From Elioraea sp. Yellowstone (lineage in GTDB: Bacteria > Pseudomonadota > Alphaproteobacteria > Acetobacterales > Acetobacteraceae): a stretch of 64,000 nt of DNA. Below, in pieces: positions 9,476 through 18,643 of this stretch. Every line of letters begins with the position of its first letter. The stretch's first letter is position 1. The stretch covers positions 1-64,000 of the forward strand of contig NZ_VIKA01000005.1 in assembly GCF_006704265.1 (NCBI RefSeq), in the 5' to 3' direction. The notes beneath the pieces were generated by a model that saw only the letters and a list, made by a program, of their open reading frames with translations, was not told the origin of the DNA and searched no databases. The position numbers were made by a program, and so were the translations under genes.

Positions 9476-10156
9476 ATGTTCGAGAAATCTGAGCGCATCG
9501 CAGTCTTCATCGACGGGTCGAACCTCTATGCGGCGTCTCGGACGCTGGGATTCGATGTCGATTACAAGTCGCTGCATGCGTTCTTCCGAAGCAGAGCCTA
9601 TGTCGTCCGAATGTTCTACTACACCGCAGTGCTGGAGACGGAAGAGTACACGCCGCTCAAGCCGCTGGTCGACTGGCTCGGCTACAACGGCTACACGGTC
9701 GTCACCAAGCCCGCCAAGGAGTTCACGGACTCGACCGGCCGCCGCCGCGTCAAGGGCAACATGGACATCGAACTCGCCATCGACATGCTGGAGATGGCGC
9801 CGCACGTGAACCATGTCGTGCTGTTCTCGGGCGATGGCGACTTCCGCCGTCTGGTCGAGGCGGTGCAGCGCAAGGGCGTGCGCGTGACGGTGGTCAGCAC
9901 GATCCGCACCCAGCCGGTGCTGATCGCCGACGATCTGCGCCGCCAGGCCGACCAGTTCGTCGATCTCGCCGACATCATGGGCGAGTTCACCCGCCGCATC
10001 GTGCCGCCGCGCGAGCCCGGGGCGCCCCGCGAGCCGCGCGAGGGCGAGCGGGTGGGCGTGACGGGGCGGCCCTTCACGGTCGAAACCGTGGGCAGCCCGC
10101 GTGCGACGCCGTCCGAGCCCTGGCGCGGCGTGCCGGAGACCGGCAACGCCGAGTGA
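9476..10156 (+). CDS. NYN-domain (LabA/DUF88-like) putative RNase
   Basis: A 226-residue protein with a PIN-like NYN fold over residues 5-165. The acidic metal-binding set is present: Asp in VFIDGSNLYAA, Asp in GNMDIELAIDM and the Asp pair in LFSGDGDFRRL. LabA-type proteins are presumed nucleases, and the same gene often neighbours rpoZ/folK in alphaproteobacteria, but the specific RNA target is unknown. The C-terminal 50 residues are Pro/Arg/Gly-rich and probably disordered. The last codons overlap the GTG start of the uracil-DNA glycosylase gene by 4 bp (GTGA), suggesting coupled translation. Confidence 0.9.
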   Translation: MFEKSERIAVFIDGSNLYAASRTLGFDVDYKSLHAFFRSRAYVVRMFYYTAVLETEEYTPLKPLVDWLGYNGYTVVTKPAKEFTDSTGRRRVKGNMDIELAIDMLEMAPHVNHVVLFSGDGDFRRLVEAVQRKGVRVTVVSTIRTQPVLIADDLRRQADQFVDLADIMGEFTRRIVPPREPGAPREPREGERVGVTGRPFTVETVGSPRATPSEPWRGVPETGNAE

Positions 10157-10818
10157 GCCGCCGGCCTGCGGCGCCGCCGCGGGACTGCGCGCTCTGCCCG
10201 CGGCTCGCCGGGTTCCGCGCCGAGAACCGTGCGCGCTTCCCGGACTGGCACAACGCGCCCGTCGCCTCCTTCGGTCCGCTCGACGCGCCCCTGCTGATCG
10301 TCGGCCTCGCGCCCGGGCTGCGCGGCGCGAACCGCACCGGCCGTCCCTTCACCGGCGACTGGGCGGGCGAACTGCTCTACGCCACGCTGCTCCGCTTCGG
10401 TCTCGCCGAGGGCGTCTATGGGGCACGGCCGCAGGACGGGCTGCGCCTGACGCGCGCGCGCATCTGCAACGCGGTGCGCTGCGTGCCGCCCGGCAACCGC
10501 CCGACCCCGGCCGAGATCGCCGCCTGCAACCCCTTCCTCGCCGCCGAGATCGCCGCCATGCCAAGGCTCCGCGCCGTGCTGGCGCTCGGTGCGATCGCCC
10601 ACGGTGCGGTGCTGCGCGCGCTCGGCCGGCGCGCCTCCTCGGCGCGTTTCGCCCACGGGGCGCTGCACGCGCTCGACGGGCTGACGCTCGCCGACAGCTA
10701 CCATTGCAGCCGCTACAACACGAACACGGGCCGGCTGACCGAGGCGATGTTCCATGACGTGTTCGCGCAGCTCCTGCCGCGGCTCGCCCCCGCGTCCGGC
10801 GCCAGGACCCCCGGCTAG
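10153..10818 (+). CDS. Family 5 uracil-DNA glycosylase (UDGb type)
   Basis: A 221-residue uracil-DNA glycosylase. Family-5 landmarks: GLAPGLRGANRTGRPFTGDW (motif 1) and DSYHCSRYNTNTGRLT (motif 3). Cys residues at CALCPRL (N-terminal) and CNAVRCVPP are placed to hold a [4Fe-4S] cluster, as in families 4 and 5. It removes uracil, and in family 5 also other deaminated bases, from DNA to start base excision repair. Its GTG start is embedded in the stop of the NYN gene. The downstream MFS gene starts 15 bp later. Confidence 0.93.
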   Translation: MSRRPAAPPRDCALCPRLAGFRAENRARFPDWHNAPVASFGPLDAPLLIVGLAPGLRGANRTGRPFTGDWAGELLYATLLRFGLAEGVYGARPQDGLRLTRARICNAVRCVPPGNRPTPAEIAACNPFLAAEIAAMPRLRAVLALGAIAHGAVLRALGRRASSARFAHGALHALDGLTLADSYHCSRYNTNTGRLTEAMFHDVFAQLLPRLAPASGARTPG

Positions 10819-10833
10819 CGGATCGGGCGGGCC

Positions 10834-12006
10834 TTGCCGCGCGCCACGCCGCCGGTCTGGCTGCTCGCAGCGCTCGTCGCGCTGGGCCCGCTCTCGACCG
10901 ATCTCTACCTGCCGGCGCTGCCGGCGATCGCGGCCGCCTTCGCGACCGATGCAGCGGGCGTGCAGTGGACGCTGTCGGGCTATCTGCTCGGCTTCGCCCC
11001 GGCCCAGCTCGTCTACGGCCCGCTCGCCGACCGTTTCGGCCGCCGCCCGGCGGCGATCGTCGGACTCGCGGCCTATCTGGTCGCGACCCTCGCCTGTGCC
11101 GCGGCACCGAGCCTCGGCCTGCTGACCGCGGCGCGCGTCGCCCAGGCGCTCGGCGCCTGCGGCGGGCCGGTGATCGCCCGCGCGGTGGTCCGCGACACGA
11201 CCGATCCGCCGCGCGCAGCCGCCGTCTTCGCGACCATCGCCGGGCTGATGGCGCTCGCCCCGGCAGCCGGGCCGATCCTCGGCGGTGTCGTCGTCGGCCT
11301 GGGCGGCTGGCGCGCCGCCTTCTGGCTGCTCGCGGTGCTCGCCGGCGCGATCACCCTCGCGACGATCCGGCTCCTGCCCGAGACGGCGCCGGGCCTGGAC
11401 CGCGCAGCGCTCGACCCGGCGCGGCTGGCCGGCGCCTACCGCCTGATCCTGCGCGACCGGCGCTTCCTTGGCTTCGCCGGCGTGACCGCGGCGACCTACA
11501 CCGGCCTGTTCTGCTTCATCTCCGGCTCGTCGCACGTGGCGCAGACGGGGCTCGGCCTCGGCCCCGAGGCCTACGGGGTGATGTTCGCCGCCGCCGTCGC
11601 CGGCTACGTCCTGGGCAGCGCGATCGCCCGCCGCCTGAGCCCGCGCCTCGGAGTCGTCCGCATGGTGCGGATCGGCGTCGCGCTCTGCCTGGCGTTCGGC
11701 TGGTCGGGCCCGGCGGGACTCGCCCTCTTCGGCTCGGGCGTCATTACGGTCACTGCGCCGATGGCGCTCTACATGATCGGTTTCGCGCTTGCCCAGACCA
11801 ACGCCCAGGCTGGCGCCGTCGCCCCCTTCCCGCACATGGCCGGCCGCGCCTCGGCGCTGCTCGGCTTCCTGCAATGGGGACTGGCTGCGTTCGGCGGCCT
11901 CGCCCTGGCCCTGGTGCTCGACAGCGCCGGCTGGGCCATGGCGTTCGGCATCGCGCTCTCGGCGAGTGCCGCCGCGGTCGCGCTTGCCCTGCTGCCGCGG
12001 CGCTGA
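10834..12006 (+). CDS. Bcr/CflA-family multidrug MFS transporter
   Basis: A 390-residue polytopic membrane protein with about 12 hydrophobic segments. The N-terminal LGPLSTDLYLPALPAI, the loop ADRFGRRPAAI after TM2, and motif C in TM5 (LAPAAGPILGG) are those of the Bcr/CflA drug:H+ antiporters (DHA1). It probably exports small toxic molecules. The start is TTG 10834 (LPRATPPVWLLAAL); a ribosome site is poor. It follows the UDG gene by 15 bp but is functionally unrelated. The substrate is not predictable. Confidence 0.9.
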   Translation: MPRATPPVWLLAALVALGPLSTDLYLPALPAIAAAFATDAAGVQWTLSGYLLGFAPAQLVYGPLADRFGRRPAAIVGLAAYLVATLACAAAPSLGLLTAARVAQALGACGGPVIARAVVRDTTDPPRAAAVFATIAGLMALAPAAGPILGGVVVGLGGWRAAFWLLAVLAGAITLATIRLLPETAPGLDRAALDPARLAGAYRLILRDRRFLGFAGVTAATYTGLFCFISGSSHVAQTGLGLGPEAYGVMFAAAVAGYVLGSAIARRLSPRLGVVRMVRIGVALCLAFGWSGPAGLALFGSGVITVTAPMALYMIGFALAQTNAQAGAVAPFPHMAGRASALLGFLQWGLAAFGGLALALVLDSAGWAMAFGIALSASAAAVALALLPRR

Positions 12007-12013
12007 CCCCGGG

Positions 12014-12589
12014 TCAGGCCGAGGGGGGCGGGGCAGCGAGCGCCGCCTCGATCGCGGCGATCAGGTCCGGGCTGTCGGGTGCCGTGCGGGCCCCCCAGGC
12101 GCCGACGATCCGGCCGGCGCGATCGACCAGGTACTTGTGGAAGTTCCAGCGCGGCGGCCCTGCCACGGCCGCGGCCCAGCGGTAGAACGGATGCGCCTCG
12201 CGCCCCGTGACCCGACTGATCTCGGCGAGGGGGAACGAGACGCCGAACTCGACCTCGCAGAACCGCTTCACCGCGGCGTTATCCGTCTGTTCCTGGCGGA
12301 AATCATTCGAGGGCACGCCGACCACCACCAGCCCGCGCGGCTCGTAGCGCTCCCACAGCGCCTGCAGCGCTGCGTACTGGGGAGTGAAGCCGCAGAACGA
12401 GGCGGTGTTCACGACCAGCAGGGGGCGGCCGCGCCAGCGCGCCAGCGGCATGGCCTCGCCCTCGATCGAGGTGAAGGTGAAGTCCCAGGCGGTGTTCGCC
12501 TCGGCCAGCGCGCGGTCGGGGCGGAACGGCGCGAGGGCGAGCCCGAGCGCACCAAGCGCGCCAATCACTCTGCGGATCCGGTCAACCAT
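12014..12589 (-). CDS. Glutathione peroxidase (Cys type), exported
   Basis: A 191-residue thioredoxin-fold peroxidase. NTASFCGFTPQY carries the peroxidatic Cys (Cys rather than Sec), VGVPSNDFRQEQ follows, and PRWNFHKYLVDRAG supplies the conserved Trp-Asn. Residues 1-30 (IGALGALGLALAPF, then DRALAE) look like a signal peptide, so the enzyme may work in the periplasm. ATG 12589 has AGGAGGAGG 3-5 bases upstream. It is convergent with the MFS gene (7 bp between stops). Whether glutathione or thioredoxin is the reductant cannot be read from sequence. Confidence 0.92.
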   Translation of the reverse strand: MVDRIRRVIGALGALGLALAPFRPDRALAEANTAWDFTFTSIEGEAMPLARWRGRPLLVVNTASFCGFTPQYAALQALWERYEPRGLVVVGVPSNDFRQEQTDNAAVKRFCEVEFGVSFPLAEISRVTGREAHPFYRWAAAVAGPPRWNFHKYLVDRAGRIVGAWGARTAPDSPDLIAAIEAALAAPPPSA

Positions 12590-12726
12590 GCGCCTCCTCC
12601 TGCCGAAGCGACCCTCCGGCCCCCTTCCCGGCGGGTGTGCCTGCCGGCACCCTCGTCACGCGGTCGCCGCTCGCTTAGTTTTGTCCTTTGTCCGTCGATG
12701 CAAGGGCAGGGAAAGGACAGAGGCGC

Positions 12727-14370
12727 GTGCTGCCCGAAGCCCCCCGCGACCATCAGGACCTGACCGCCCGCTTCGCCTGGGCGATCCCCCCGCGCTTCAA
12801 CATCGCCGCAGCCTGCTGCGACGCCTGGGCCGACGGCTCGGGGCGCATCGCGCTGATGCATCTCGGCGCCGACGGCCGCCTCGACGTCTGGAGCTTCGAC
12901 CGCCTGCGCGAGGCCTCGTGCCGGCTCGCCAACGTGCTCGCGAGCCGCGGCGTCGCGCGCGGCGACCGGGTCGGGATCCTGCTGCCGCAGCGCCCGGAGA
13001 CGGCGGTCGCCCATCTCGCCGCCTACCGGCTCGGCGCGATCGCGGTGCCGCTGTTCGTGCTGTTCGGGCCGGAGGCGCTGGAATACCGGCTCGCCGATTC
13101 CGGTGCCGCAGCGGTGGTGACGGATGCGGAGGGGGTGGCGAAGCTCGCCGGCCTGCGCGCGCGGCTGCCGGCGCTCGCGACCGTGCTGTCGGTCGAGGGC
13201 GCCGGCGAGGCGGCGGAGGATGCGGTGCGGCTGATGGAGCGCGCGGCCGCCGAACGCACGCCCGCCGACACGTCCGCCGACGATCCCGCGCTGATCATCT
13301 ACACCTCCGGCACGACCGGCCCGCCCAAGGGGGCGCTGCATGCGCATCGCGTGCTGCTGGGCCATCTGCCGGGCGTCGAGCTGCCGCACGAGCTCTTCCC
13401 CCGCCCGGGCGACCTCTTCTGGACCCCGGCCGACTGGGCCTGGATCGGGGGCCTGCTCGACGTGCTGCTGCCGAGCCTGTTCCATGGCGTGCCCGTGATC
13501 GCGCACCGGATGGCGAAGTTCGACCCCGAGGCAGCCTTCGCGCTGATGGCGCGCCACGCCGTGCGCAACGTCTTCATGCCCGCGACCGCGCTCAGGATGC
13601 TGCGCGCGGCCACGCCGCCGCCGGGGTTGGCGCTGCGTTCGGTCGCCAGCGGGGGCGAGACGCTCGGGGAGGAGCTGCTCGAGTGGGGCCGCGCCGCCTT
13701 CGGCCTCACCATCAACGAGTTCTACGGCCAGACCGAGTGCAACCTGGTCGTCTCGAACTGCGCAGGTCTCTACCCCGTGCGCCCGGGCTCGATGGGCCGC
13801 CCCGTGCCCGGCCACGAGGTCGCGGTGATCGGCCCGGACGGCACGCCCCTGCCCCCGGGCGCGCTCGGCGACATCGCCATCCGCCGGCCTGATCCGGTGA
13901 TGTTCCTCGGCTACTGGAACGATCCGGAGGCGACCGCGCGCAAGTTCCGCGGCGACTGGCTGGTCACCGGCGACCAGGGCACGATGGATGCGGACGGGTA
14001 TCTGCGCTTCGTGGGCCGCGACGACGACGTGATCACCTCCGCCGGCTACCGCATCGGCCCCGGCGAGATCGAGGACTGCCTGAACCGCCACCCGGCCGTG
14101 CTGATGTCGGCTGCGGTGGGCAAGCCGGATGCGCTCCGCACCGAGATCGTCAAGGCCTTCGTGGTGCTGCGCGCGGGCGTCGCCCCCTCCGAGGCGCTGG
14201 CGCGCGAGATCCAGGACTTCGTGCGCGCCCGGCTCGCCGCGCACGAGTACCCGCGCGAGATCGCGTTCGTCGACGCGCTGCCGCTCACCACCACGGGCAA
14301 GATCATCCGCCGCGCGCTGCGCGAGGCCGAGCGCGCTGTCACCGAACAATCACGGACCGGTCGGGTGTAG
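12727..14370 (+). CDS. AMP-dependent acyl-CoA synthetase (medium/short-chain type)
   Basis: A roughly 547-residue adenylate-forming ligase that activates a carboxylic acid to acyl-CoA via acyl-AMP. Motifs in order: YTSGTTGPPKGAL (phosphate loop), NEFYGQTECN (A5), WLVTGDQG (A7), FVGRDDDVITSAGYRIGP (A8 hinge) and TTTGKIIRR with the C-terminal catalytic Lys. It resembles acetyl-CoA-synthetase-like medium-chain ligases. GTG 12727 is preferred because AGGGAAAGGA precedes it by 9 bases; TTG 12688 would add 13 residues. The chain preference is unknown. Confidence 0.92.
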   Translation: MLPEAPRDHQDLTARFAWAIPPRFNIAAACCDAWADGSGRIALMHLGADGRLDVWSFDRLREASCRLANVLASRGVARGDRVGILLPQRPETAVAHLAAYRLGAIAVPLFVLFGPEALEYRLADSGAAAVVTDAEGVAKLAGLRARLPALATVLSVEGAGEAAEDAVRLMERAAAERTPADTSADDPALIIYTSGTTGPPKGALHAHRVLLGHLPGVELPHELFPRPGDLFWTPADWAWIGGLLDVLLPSLFHGVPVIAHRMAKFDPEAAFALMARHAVRNVFMPATALRMLRAATPPPGLALRSVASGGETLGEELLEWGRAAFGLTINEFYGQTECNLVVSNCAGLYPVRPGSMGRPVPGHEVAVIGPDGTPLPPGALGDIAIRRPDPVMFLGYWNDPEATARKFRGDWLVTGDQGTMDADGYLRFVGRDDDVITSAGYRIGPGEIEDCLNRHPAVLMSAAVGKPDALRTEIVKAFVVLRAGVAPSEALAREIQDFVRARLAAHEYPREIAFVDALPLTTTGKIIRRALREAERAVTEQSRTGRV

Positions 14371-14411
14371 CATCGCTATACCGCCGCGGCTCGAAGGGGA
14401 GACGGAGGGGC

Positions 14412-15599
14412 TTGCGCAAGTCGGAGGAAGGGGCGGACGGTGTGGCGCTGGCCGGCATCGTCAAGTCGTTCGGTGCGACCCGCGTGCTGGACGGCATCGA
14501 CCTCGCGATCGAGGGCGGCGAGTTCCTCACCCTGGTCGGTCCCTCGGGCTGCGGCAAGTCGACGCTCCTGCGGATCATCGCCGGTCTGGAGACGGCGGAT
14601 GGCGGCACGGTCGCGATCGGCGGCCGGCGGGTCGATCATCTGCGCCCGGACGAGCGCGACGTGGCGATGGTGTTCCAGTCCTACGCCCTCTACCCGCACA
14701 TGACGGTGGCGGGGAACATCGCGACCCCCCTCGAGCTGCGCCGGCTGACGCTTGCGGAGCGTCTGCCGCTCGTGCGCCACCTCTCGCCGCGGCGGCCGAG
14801 GGTCATGCGCGGCATCATGGCGGAGGTGCGTGCGGTCGCCGAAACCCTGCAGATCGGCCATCTGCTCGACCGAAGGCCGGCGCAGCTCTCCGGCGGCCAG
14901 CGCCAGCGCGTCGCCCTCGGCCGGGCGATGGTGCGCCGCCCGCGCGTGTTCCTCATGGACGAGCCGCTCTCGAACCTTGACGCGGCGCTGCGCGTGCACA
15001 TGCGCAGCGAACTCGCCGAGCTGCACGCACGGCTCGGAATCACCTTCGTCTACGTCACCCATGACCAGGTCGAGGCGATGACGATGTCGAGCCGGGTCGC
15101 GCTGATGGACCGGGGCCGCATCCTCCAGCTCGGCACGCCGTCCGACCTCTACGACCATCCAGCCACCCTCGCGGTCGCGCGTTTCATCGGCTCGCCGCCG
15201 ATCAACCTGATCGAGGGTGAGAGCGACGGTGCGGGCGGCGTGCGGATCGATGGCGCGCGGCTGCCGATCGCGCAGGGTGTGGCGGGGGGAACGCGCGTCA
15301 CCGTCGGCATCCGCCCGGAGGCGCTGCATCCTGCACCGCCGCGCCACGACGGACCGGTGCTGCGCGCGCGGCTGAAGCGGGCCGAGAACCTGGGTGCGGA
15401 GTGGCTGCTGCACGCGATCCTCCCTGACAGCGCCGGCACCGCGGTGGTTGCGCGCATCACCGCCGCCGAGCACGAGGCCGCGCAGCGTGCCGGGCTGATC
15501 GGGGAGGAGCTCGCGCTCGCCGTCAGCGCGTCCGGGATGCATCTGTTCGGCGCCGACGGCGCACGCATCGCCGTCCGCCGCCTCGCCGGAGCGGCGTGA
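14412..15599 (+). CDS. ABC importer ATPase, UgpC/MalK type
   Basis: A 395-residue ATP-binding subunit. Walker A GPSGCGKST (about residue 45), Q-loop FQSYALYPHMTV, signature LSGGQRQRVALGRAM, Walker B VFLMDEPLSNLD and switch His in YVTHDQVEAM are all present. A C-terminal TOBE/MalK regulatory region (about 255-395) follows. It energises uptake of a sugar or glycerol-3-phosphate-like solute with the next three genes. The start is TTG 14412 behind GGAGGGG. The region between signature and Q-loop is longer than in E. coli MalK, as in many UgpC proteins. It heads a tightly packed operon, overlapping the next gene by 4 bp. Confidence 0.93.
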   Translation: MRKSEEGADGVALAGIVKSFGATRVLDGIDLAIEGGEFLTLVGPSGCGKSTLLRIIAGLETADGGTVAIGGRRVDHLRPDERDVAMVFQSYALYPHMTVAGNIATPLELRRLTLAERLPLVRHLSPRRPRVMRGIMAEVRAVAETLQIGHLLDRRPAQLSGGQRQRVALGRAMVRRPRVFLMDEPLSNLDAALRVHMRSELAELHARLGITFVYVTHDQVEAMTMSSRVALMDRGRILQLGTPSDLYDHPATLAVARFIGSPPINLIEGESDGAGGVRIDGARLPIAQGVAGGTRVTVGIRPEALHPAPPRHDGPVLRARLKRAENLGAEWLLHAILPDSAGTAVVARITAAEHEAAQRAGLIGEELALAVSASGMHLFGADGARIAVRRLAGAA

Positions 15600-16492
15600 T
15601 GCGCCCGCGCTCGCCGCAGGCGCGAAGCGAGGCACGCTGGGGCGCGATCTTCGCGGCCCCGGCACTGCTGCTGATCCTCACGATCCTGCTCGCCCCCCTC
15701 GCGGTGCTGGTGGCGCTGTCCGTCACCGACTACCGGCTGGGCGCGATCACGGTGCGCCTGGTCGGGCTGGACAACTACGCAGCGCTGCTCGGCGACCCGG
15801 TTTTCCAGCGCAGCCTCCGCAACACCTTCCTCTACGTCGCCTTCGTGCTGCCGGCAGCCGTGTTCGGGGGCCTGGGCGTGGCGCTGCTGGTGCACGCGCG
15901 GATCCGGACGCGCACGGTCTACGAGGTCATCTACTTCCTTCCTGTCACCTCGACGCTGGTGGCGATGGCGACCGTCTGGCAGTTCATGCTGCACCCGACC
16001 CTCGGCCCGGTGACCCCCCTCTGGATGAATCTGGGATTCGGGCGGATCGACCTCCTGAACGATCCCGATCTCGCCCTCGGCACGCTGGCGCTGATCGGCC
16101 TCTGGCAGCTGATCGGCTTCAACATGGTGCTGTTCCTCGCCGGCCTCTCGGCGATCCCGCGCGAGCTCTACGAGGCGGCCGCGCTGGACGGCGCACGCCA
16201 CGCGCCCGATCGCTTCCTGCGCGTCACCTGGCCGATGCTCGGCCCGACGACGATGTTCGTCACCGTGACCTCGACCGTGACCGCCTTCAAGGTGTTCGAC
16301 ACGGTGGTGGTGCTGACGCGCGGCGGCCCGCTGGGAGCGACCGAGACCCTGCTCTACATCCTCTATCTCGAGGGGTTCCAGTATTTCCGCATGGGCTATG
16401 CGGCGGCGATGACGGTGGTGCTGCTGGTGTTCCTCGCCGGGCTTTCGATCCTCCAGGCGCGGGTGATCGAGCGGAAGGTGCACTACGCATGA
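15596..16492 (+). CDS. ABC importer permease, UgpA/MalF type
   Basis: A 298-residue inner-membrane protein with about six transmembrane segments. It begins near RSEARWGAIFAAPALLLILTI and has the EAA loop RELYEAAALDGARHAPDRF, where the ATPase couples. GTG 15596 overlaps the TGA of the ATPase gene. Together with the following permease it forms the heterodimeric channel for the UgpB-like receptor at the end of the operon. Confidence 0.93.
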   Translation: MMRPRSPQARSEARWGAIFAAPALLLILTILLAPLAVLVALSVTDYRLGAITVRLVGLDNYAALLGDPVFQRSLRNTFLYVAFVLPAAVFGGLGVALLVHARIRTRTVYEVIYFLPVTSTLVAMATVWQFMLHPTLGPVTPLWMNLGFGRIDLLNDPDLALGTLALIGLWQLIGFNMVLFLAGLSAIPRELYEAAALDGARHAPDRFLRVTWPMLGPTTMFVTVTSTVTAFKVFDTVVVLTRGGPLGATETLLYILYLEGFQYFRMGYAAAMTVVLLVFLAGLSILQARVIERKVHYA

Positions 16493-17319
16493 GCCCATCG
16501 CGCCTGATCGGACGGATCGCCGCGCACACCGTGCTCGCCGCCGGCGCGGTGGTCATGGCGGCGCCCTTCGTCTGGATGCTGCTCACCTCGATCCGCCCGC
16601 CCGAGGAGGTGTTCGGCGCGGTGTTCGATCCGATCCCCTCGCGCTTCGCCGGCTTCGAGAACTACGGCCAGGCTCTGACGGCGAGCAACCTGCCGCGCGC
16701 GATGCTGAACGGCGTGATCGTCTGCGGCGGCATCCTCGCGGTCCAGCTCATGACCGCGATCCCGGCCGCCTACGCGCTGGCGCGGCTCTCCTTCCGCGGC
16801 CGCGAGCTCCTGTTCGCGCTCGTGCTGTTCGGGCTGACGATCCCGATCCAGGTGCCGGCGCTGCCCCTCTACATCGCGTTCGCGAACCTGCGGCTGCTCG
16901 ACACCTATTTCGCGCTGATGGCGCCGTTCTTCCTCACCGTGTTCGGCCTGTTCCTGTTCCGCCAGTTCTTCCGCACCTATCCGGAGGAAATCCTCCAGGC
17001 CGCGCGGCTCGACGGCATGGGGGAGTTCGAGATCGTCTGGCGCATCGCCGCACCCGCCGCTCTGCCGGCGATCGCGGCCTTCTCGGTCTTCTCGGTGGTC
17101 GCGCACTGGAACGACCTCTACTGGCCGCTGATCGTCATCACCTCGTCGGAGCGCGCGACCCCGGCGCTCGGCATCCTCGCCTTCCGCGACGCCGAGACGG
17201 GCGGCAACTACGGCGCGCTGATGGCGGCCGCATCGCTGATCACCGGGCCGATGATCGCAGGCTTCCTCGCAGCCCGCCGCGCCTTCGTGCGCGGCATCAC
17301 CATGACCGGGGTCCGTTGA
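16489..17319 (+). CDS. ABC importer permease, UgpE/MalG type
   Basis: A 276-residue second permease with about six transmembrane segments. The N-terminal FVWMLLTSIRPPEEVFG and the EAA loop PEEILQAARLDGMGEFEIVW are typical of the MalG/UgpE half. It overlaps the upstream permease by 4 bp (ATGA), so the channel halves are made together. Confidence 0.93.
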   Translation: MSPSRLIGRIAAHTVLAAGAVVMAAPFVWMLLTSIRPPEEVFGAVFDPIPSRFAGFENYGQALTASNLPRAMLNGVIVCGGILAVQLMTAIPAAYALARLSFRGRELLFALVLFGLTIPIQVPALPLYIAFANLRLLDTYFALMAPFFLTVFGLFLFRQFFRTYPEEILQAARLDGMGEFEIVWRIAAPAALPAIAAFSVFSVVAHWNDLYWPLIVITSSERATPALGILAFRDAETGGNYGALMAAASLITGPMIAGFLAARRAFVRGITMTGVR

Positions 17320-17347
17320 CCGACCAGCCCAGAAGGGAGCGACACCG

Positions 17348-18643
17348 ATGCTGACACGCAAGCAACTGTTGACGGGGACCGGGGCCGCCGCGCTCGCTGC
17401 CGCCATGCCGACAAGGCGCGCGGCGGCGCAGGCCCAGGTGACGCTGGACGTCGTGCATGCCTATCCCTCCTTCGCGCGGTTCTTCGCGCCGATCGCCGAG
17501 GAGTTCACCAAGGTGAACCCGAATATCCGCATCGCCTTCCGCCAGATCATCCCGAACTACGACGAACTCCATCAGTCGCTGCTGCGCGGCGCGCTGACCA
17601 ACCAGCTCCCGGACGTGACCTTCTCCGGGTTCAACCGTCTGCCCGAGCTTGCGCGCACCCTCGCCGCGCGCAACCAGATCGTCGATCTCGGCCCGCTGAT
17701 CGCGGCCGAGGGCGCGAACTGGGCGGCGGAGAACTTCAGCCCGCGCATGCTGGCGCTGGGCAAGGTCGACGACCGGCAGTTCGGCATGCCGTTCAACGCC
17801 TCCTCGCCGATCGCCTACTACAACCCCGAACTCGTCGCGCGCGCGGGCGGCAATCCGGACGCGTTCCCGGACTCGTGGGACGGGGTGATCGCGCTCGGCG
17901 CGCGCATCAAGCAGGCGGCACCGAACGCGATGGGCGTCTCCTACTACATCAACAGCTTCGATTCCGACTGGCTCTGGCAGGCGCTGGTGCAGCAGGGCGG
18001 CGGGCGGATGCTCTCGCCCGACGGCAAGACGGTCGCCTTCGGCGACGCAGCCGGGCTTGCGGCGGTGCGGCTCGCGCGGCGCTTCGTCACCGAGTGCGGC
18101 ATGGAGCTGATCGGCGCGGATCAGAACCGCCAGCAATTCGCGACGGGAGGCATCGGCATCATCTTCGACAGCCCCGCCCGGCTCTCGGTGATCACCGGGC
18201 TGGTGGGCGGGCGGTTCCCGCTGCGCACGGCCCCCTTCCCGATCACCGACAAGCAGAAGGGAGGCGTGCCCACTGGCGGCAACGCGGCGGTGATCCTGGC
18301 ACGCGACGAGGCGAAGCGGCGCGCGGCCTGGGAGTACGTGAAGTTCTCCGCGGGTCCGCTGGCGCAGAAGATCGCGGTCGAGATGACCGGCTATCTGCCG
18401 ACCAACCGGCGTGCGCTCGGTCCCGAGTATCTCGGAGCGTTCTACGAGAAGAACCCGAATGCGCGCTCGGCTGCGCTGCAGGCCGACCGGTCGCTGCCGT
18501 GGGAGGACTACGGTGCGAACGGCCCGCGCATCCATCGCGCACAGCAGGAGATCTTGACCTCGATCATGCGCGGCGACCTCACGCCCGAGGCGGGGCTCGC
18601 GCGTCTGGTGGAGCAGACGACGGCGCTGATGCGCGCAGCCTAG
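17348..18643 (+). CDS. ABC importer substrate-binding protein, UgpB type
   Basis: A 431-residue family-1 extracellular solute-binding protein. The N-terminus MLTRKQLLTGTGAAALAAAM followed by ARRAAAQAQ-like residues is a signal peptide. VTLDVVHAYPSFARFFAPIAEEF, QLPDVTFSGFNR, FGMPFNASSPIAYYNPEL and GGIGIIFDSPARLS match UgpB-like receptors for sn-glycerol-3-phosphate, its diesters or oligosaccharides. It is last in the C-A-E-B operon, 28 bp after the second permease. Its stop overlaps the stop of the convergent MmgE/PrpD gene. The exact ligand is not predictable. Confidence 0.92.
   Translation: MLTRKQLLTGTGAAALAAAMPTRRAAAQAQVTLDVVHAYPSFARFFAPIAEEFTKVNPNIRIAFRQIIPNYDELHQSLLRGALTNQLPDVTFSGFNRLPELARTLAARNQIVDLGPLIAAEGANWAAENFSPRMLALGKVDDRQFGMPFNASSPIAYYNPELVARAGGNPDAFPDSWDGVIALGARIKQAAPNAMGVSYYINSFDSDWLWQALVQQGGGRMLSPDGKTVAFGDAAGLAAVRLARRFVTECGMELIGADQNRQQFATGGIGIIFDSPARLSVITGLVGGRFPLRTAPFPITDKQKGGVPTGGNAAVILARDEAKRRAAWEYVKFSAGPLAQKIAVEMTGYLPTNRRALGPEYLGAFYEKNPNARSAALQADRSLPWEDYGANGPRIHRAQQEILTSIMRGDLTPEAGLARLVEQTTALMRAA

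Noticed and set aside
9691-11874. A 727-codon minus-strand frame
   Set aside because: It is antisense to the NYN, UDG and MFS genes, which have clear motifs; low-complexity Arg/Glu/Gly sequence.
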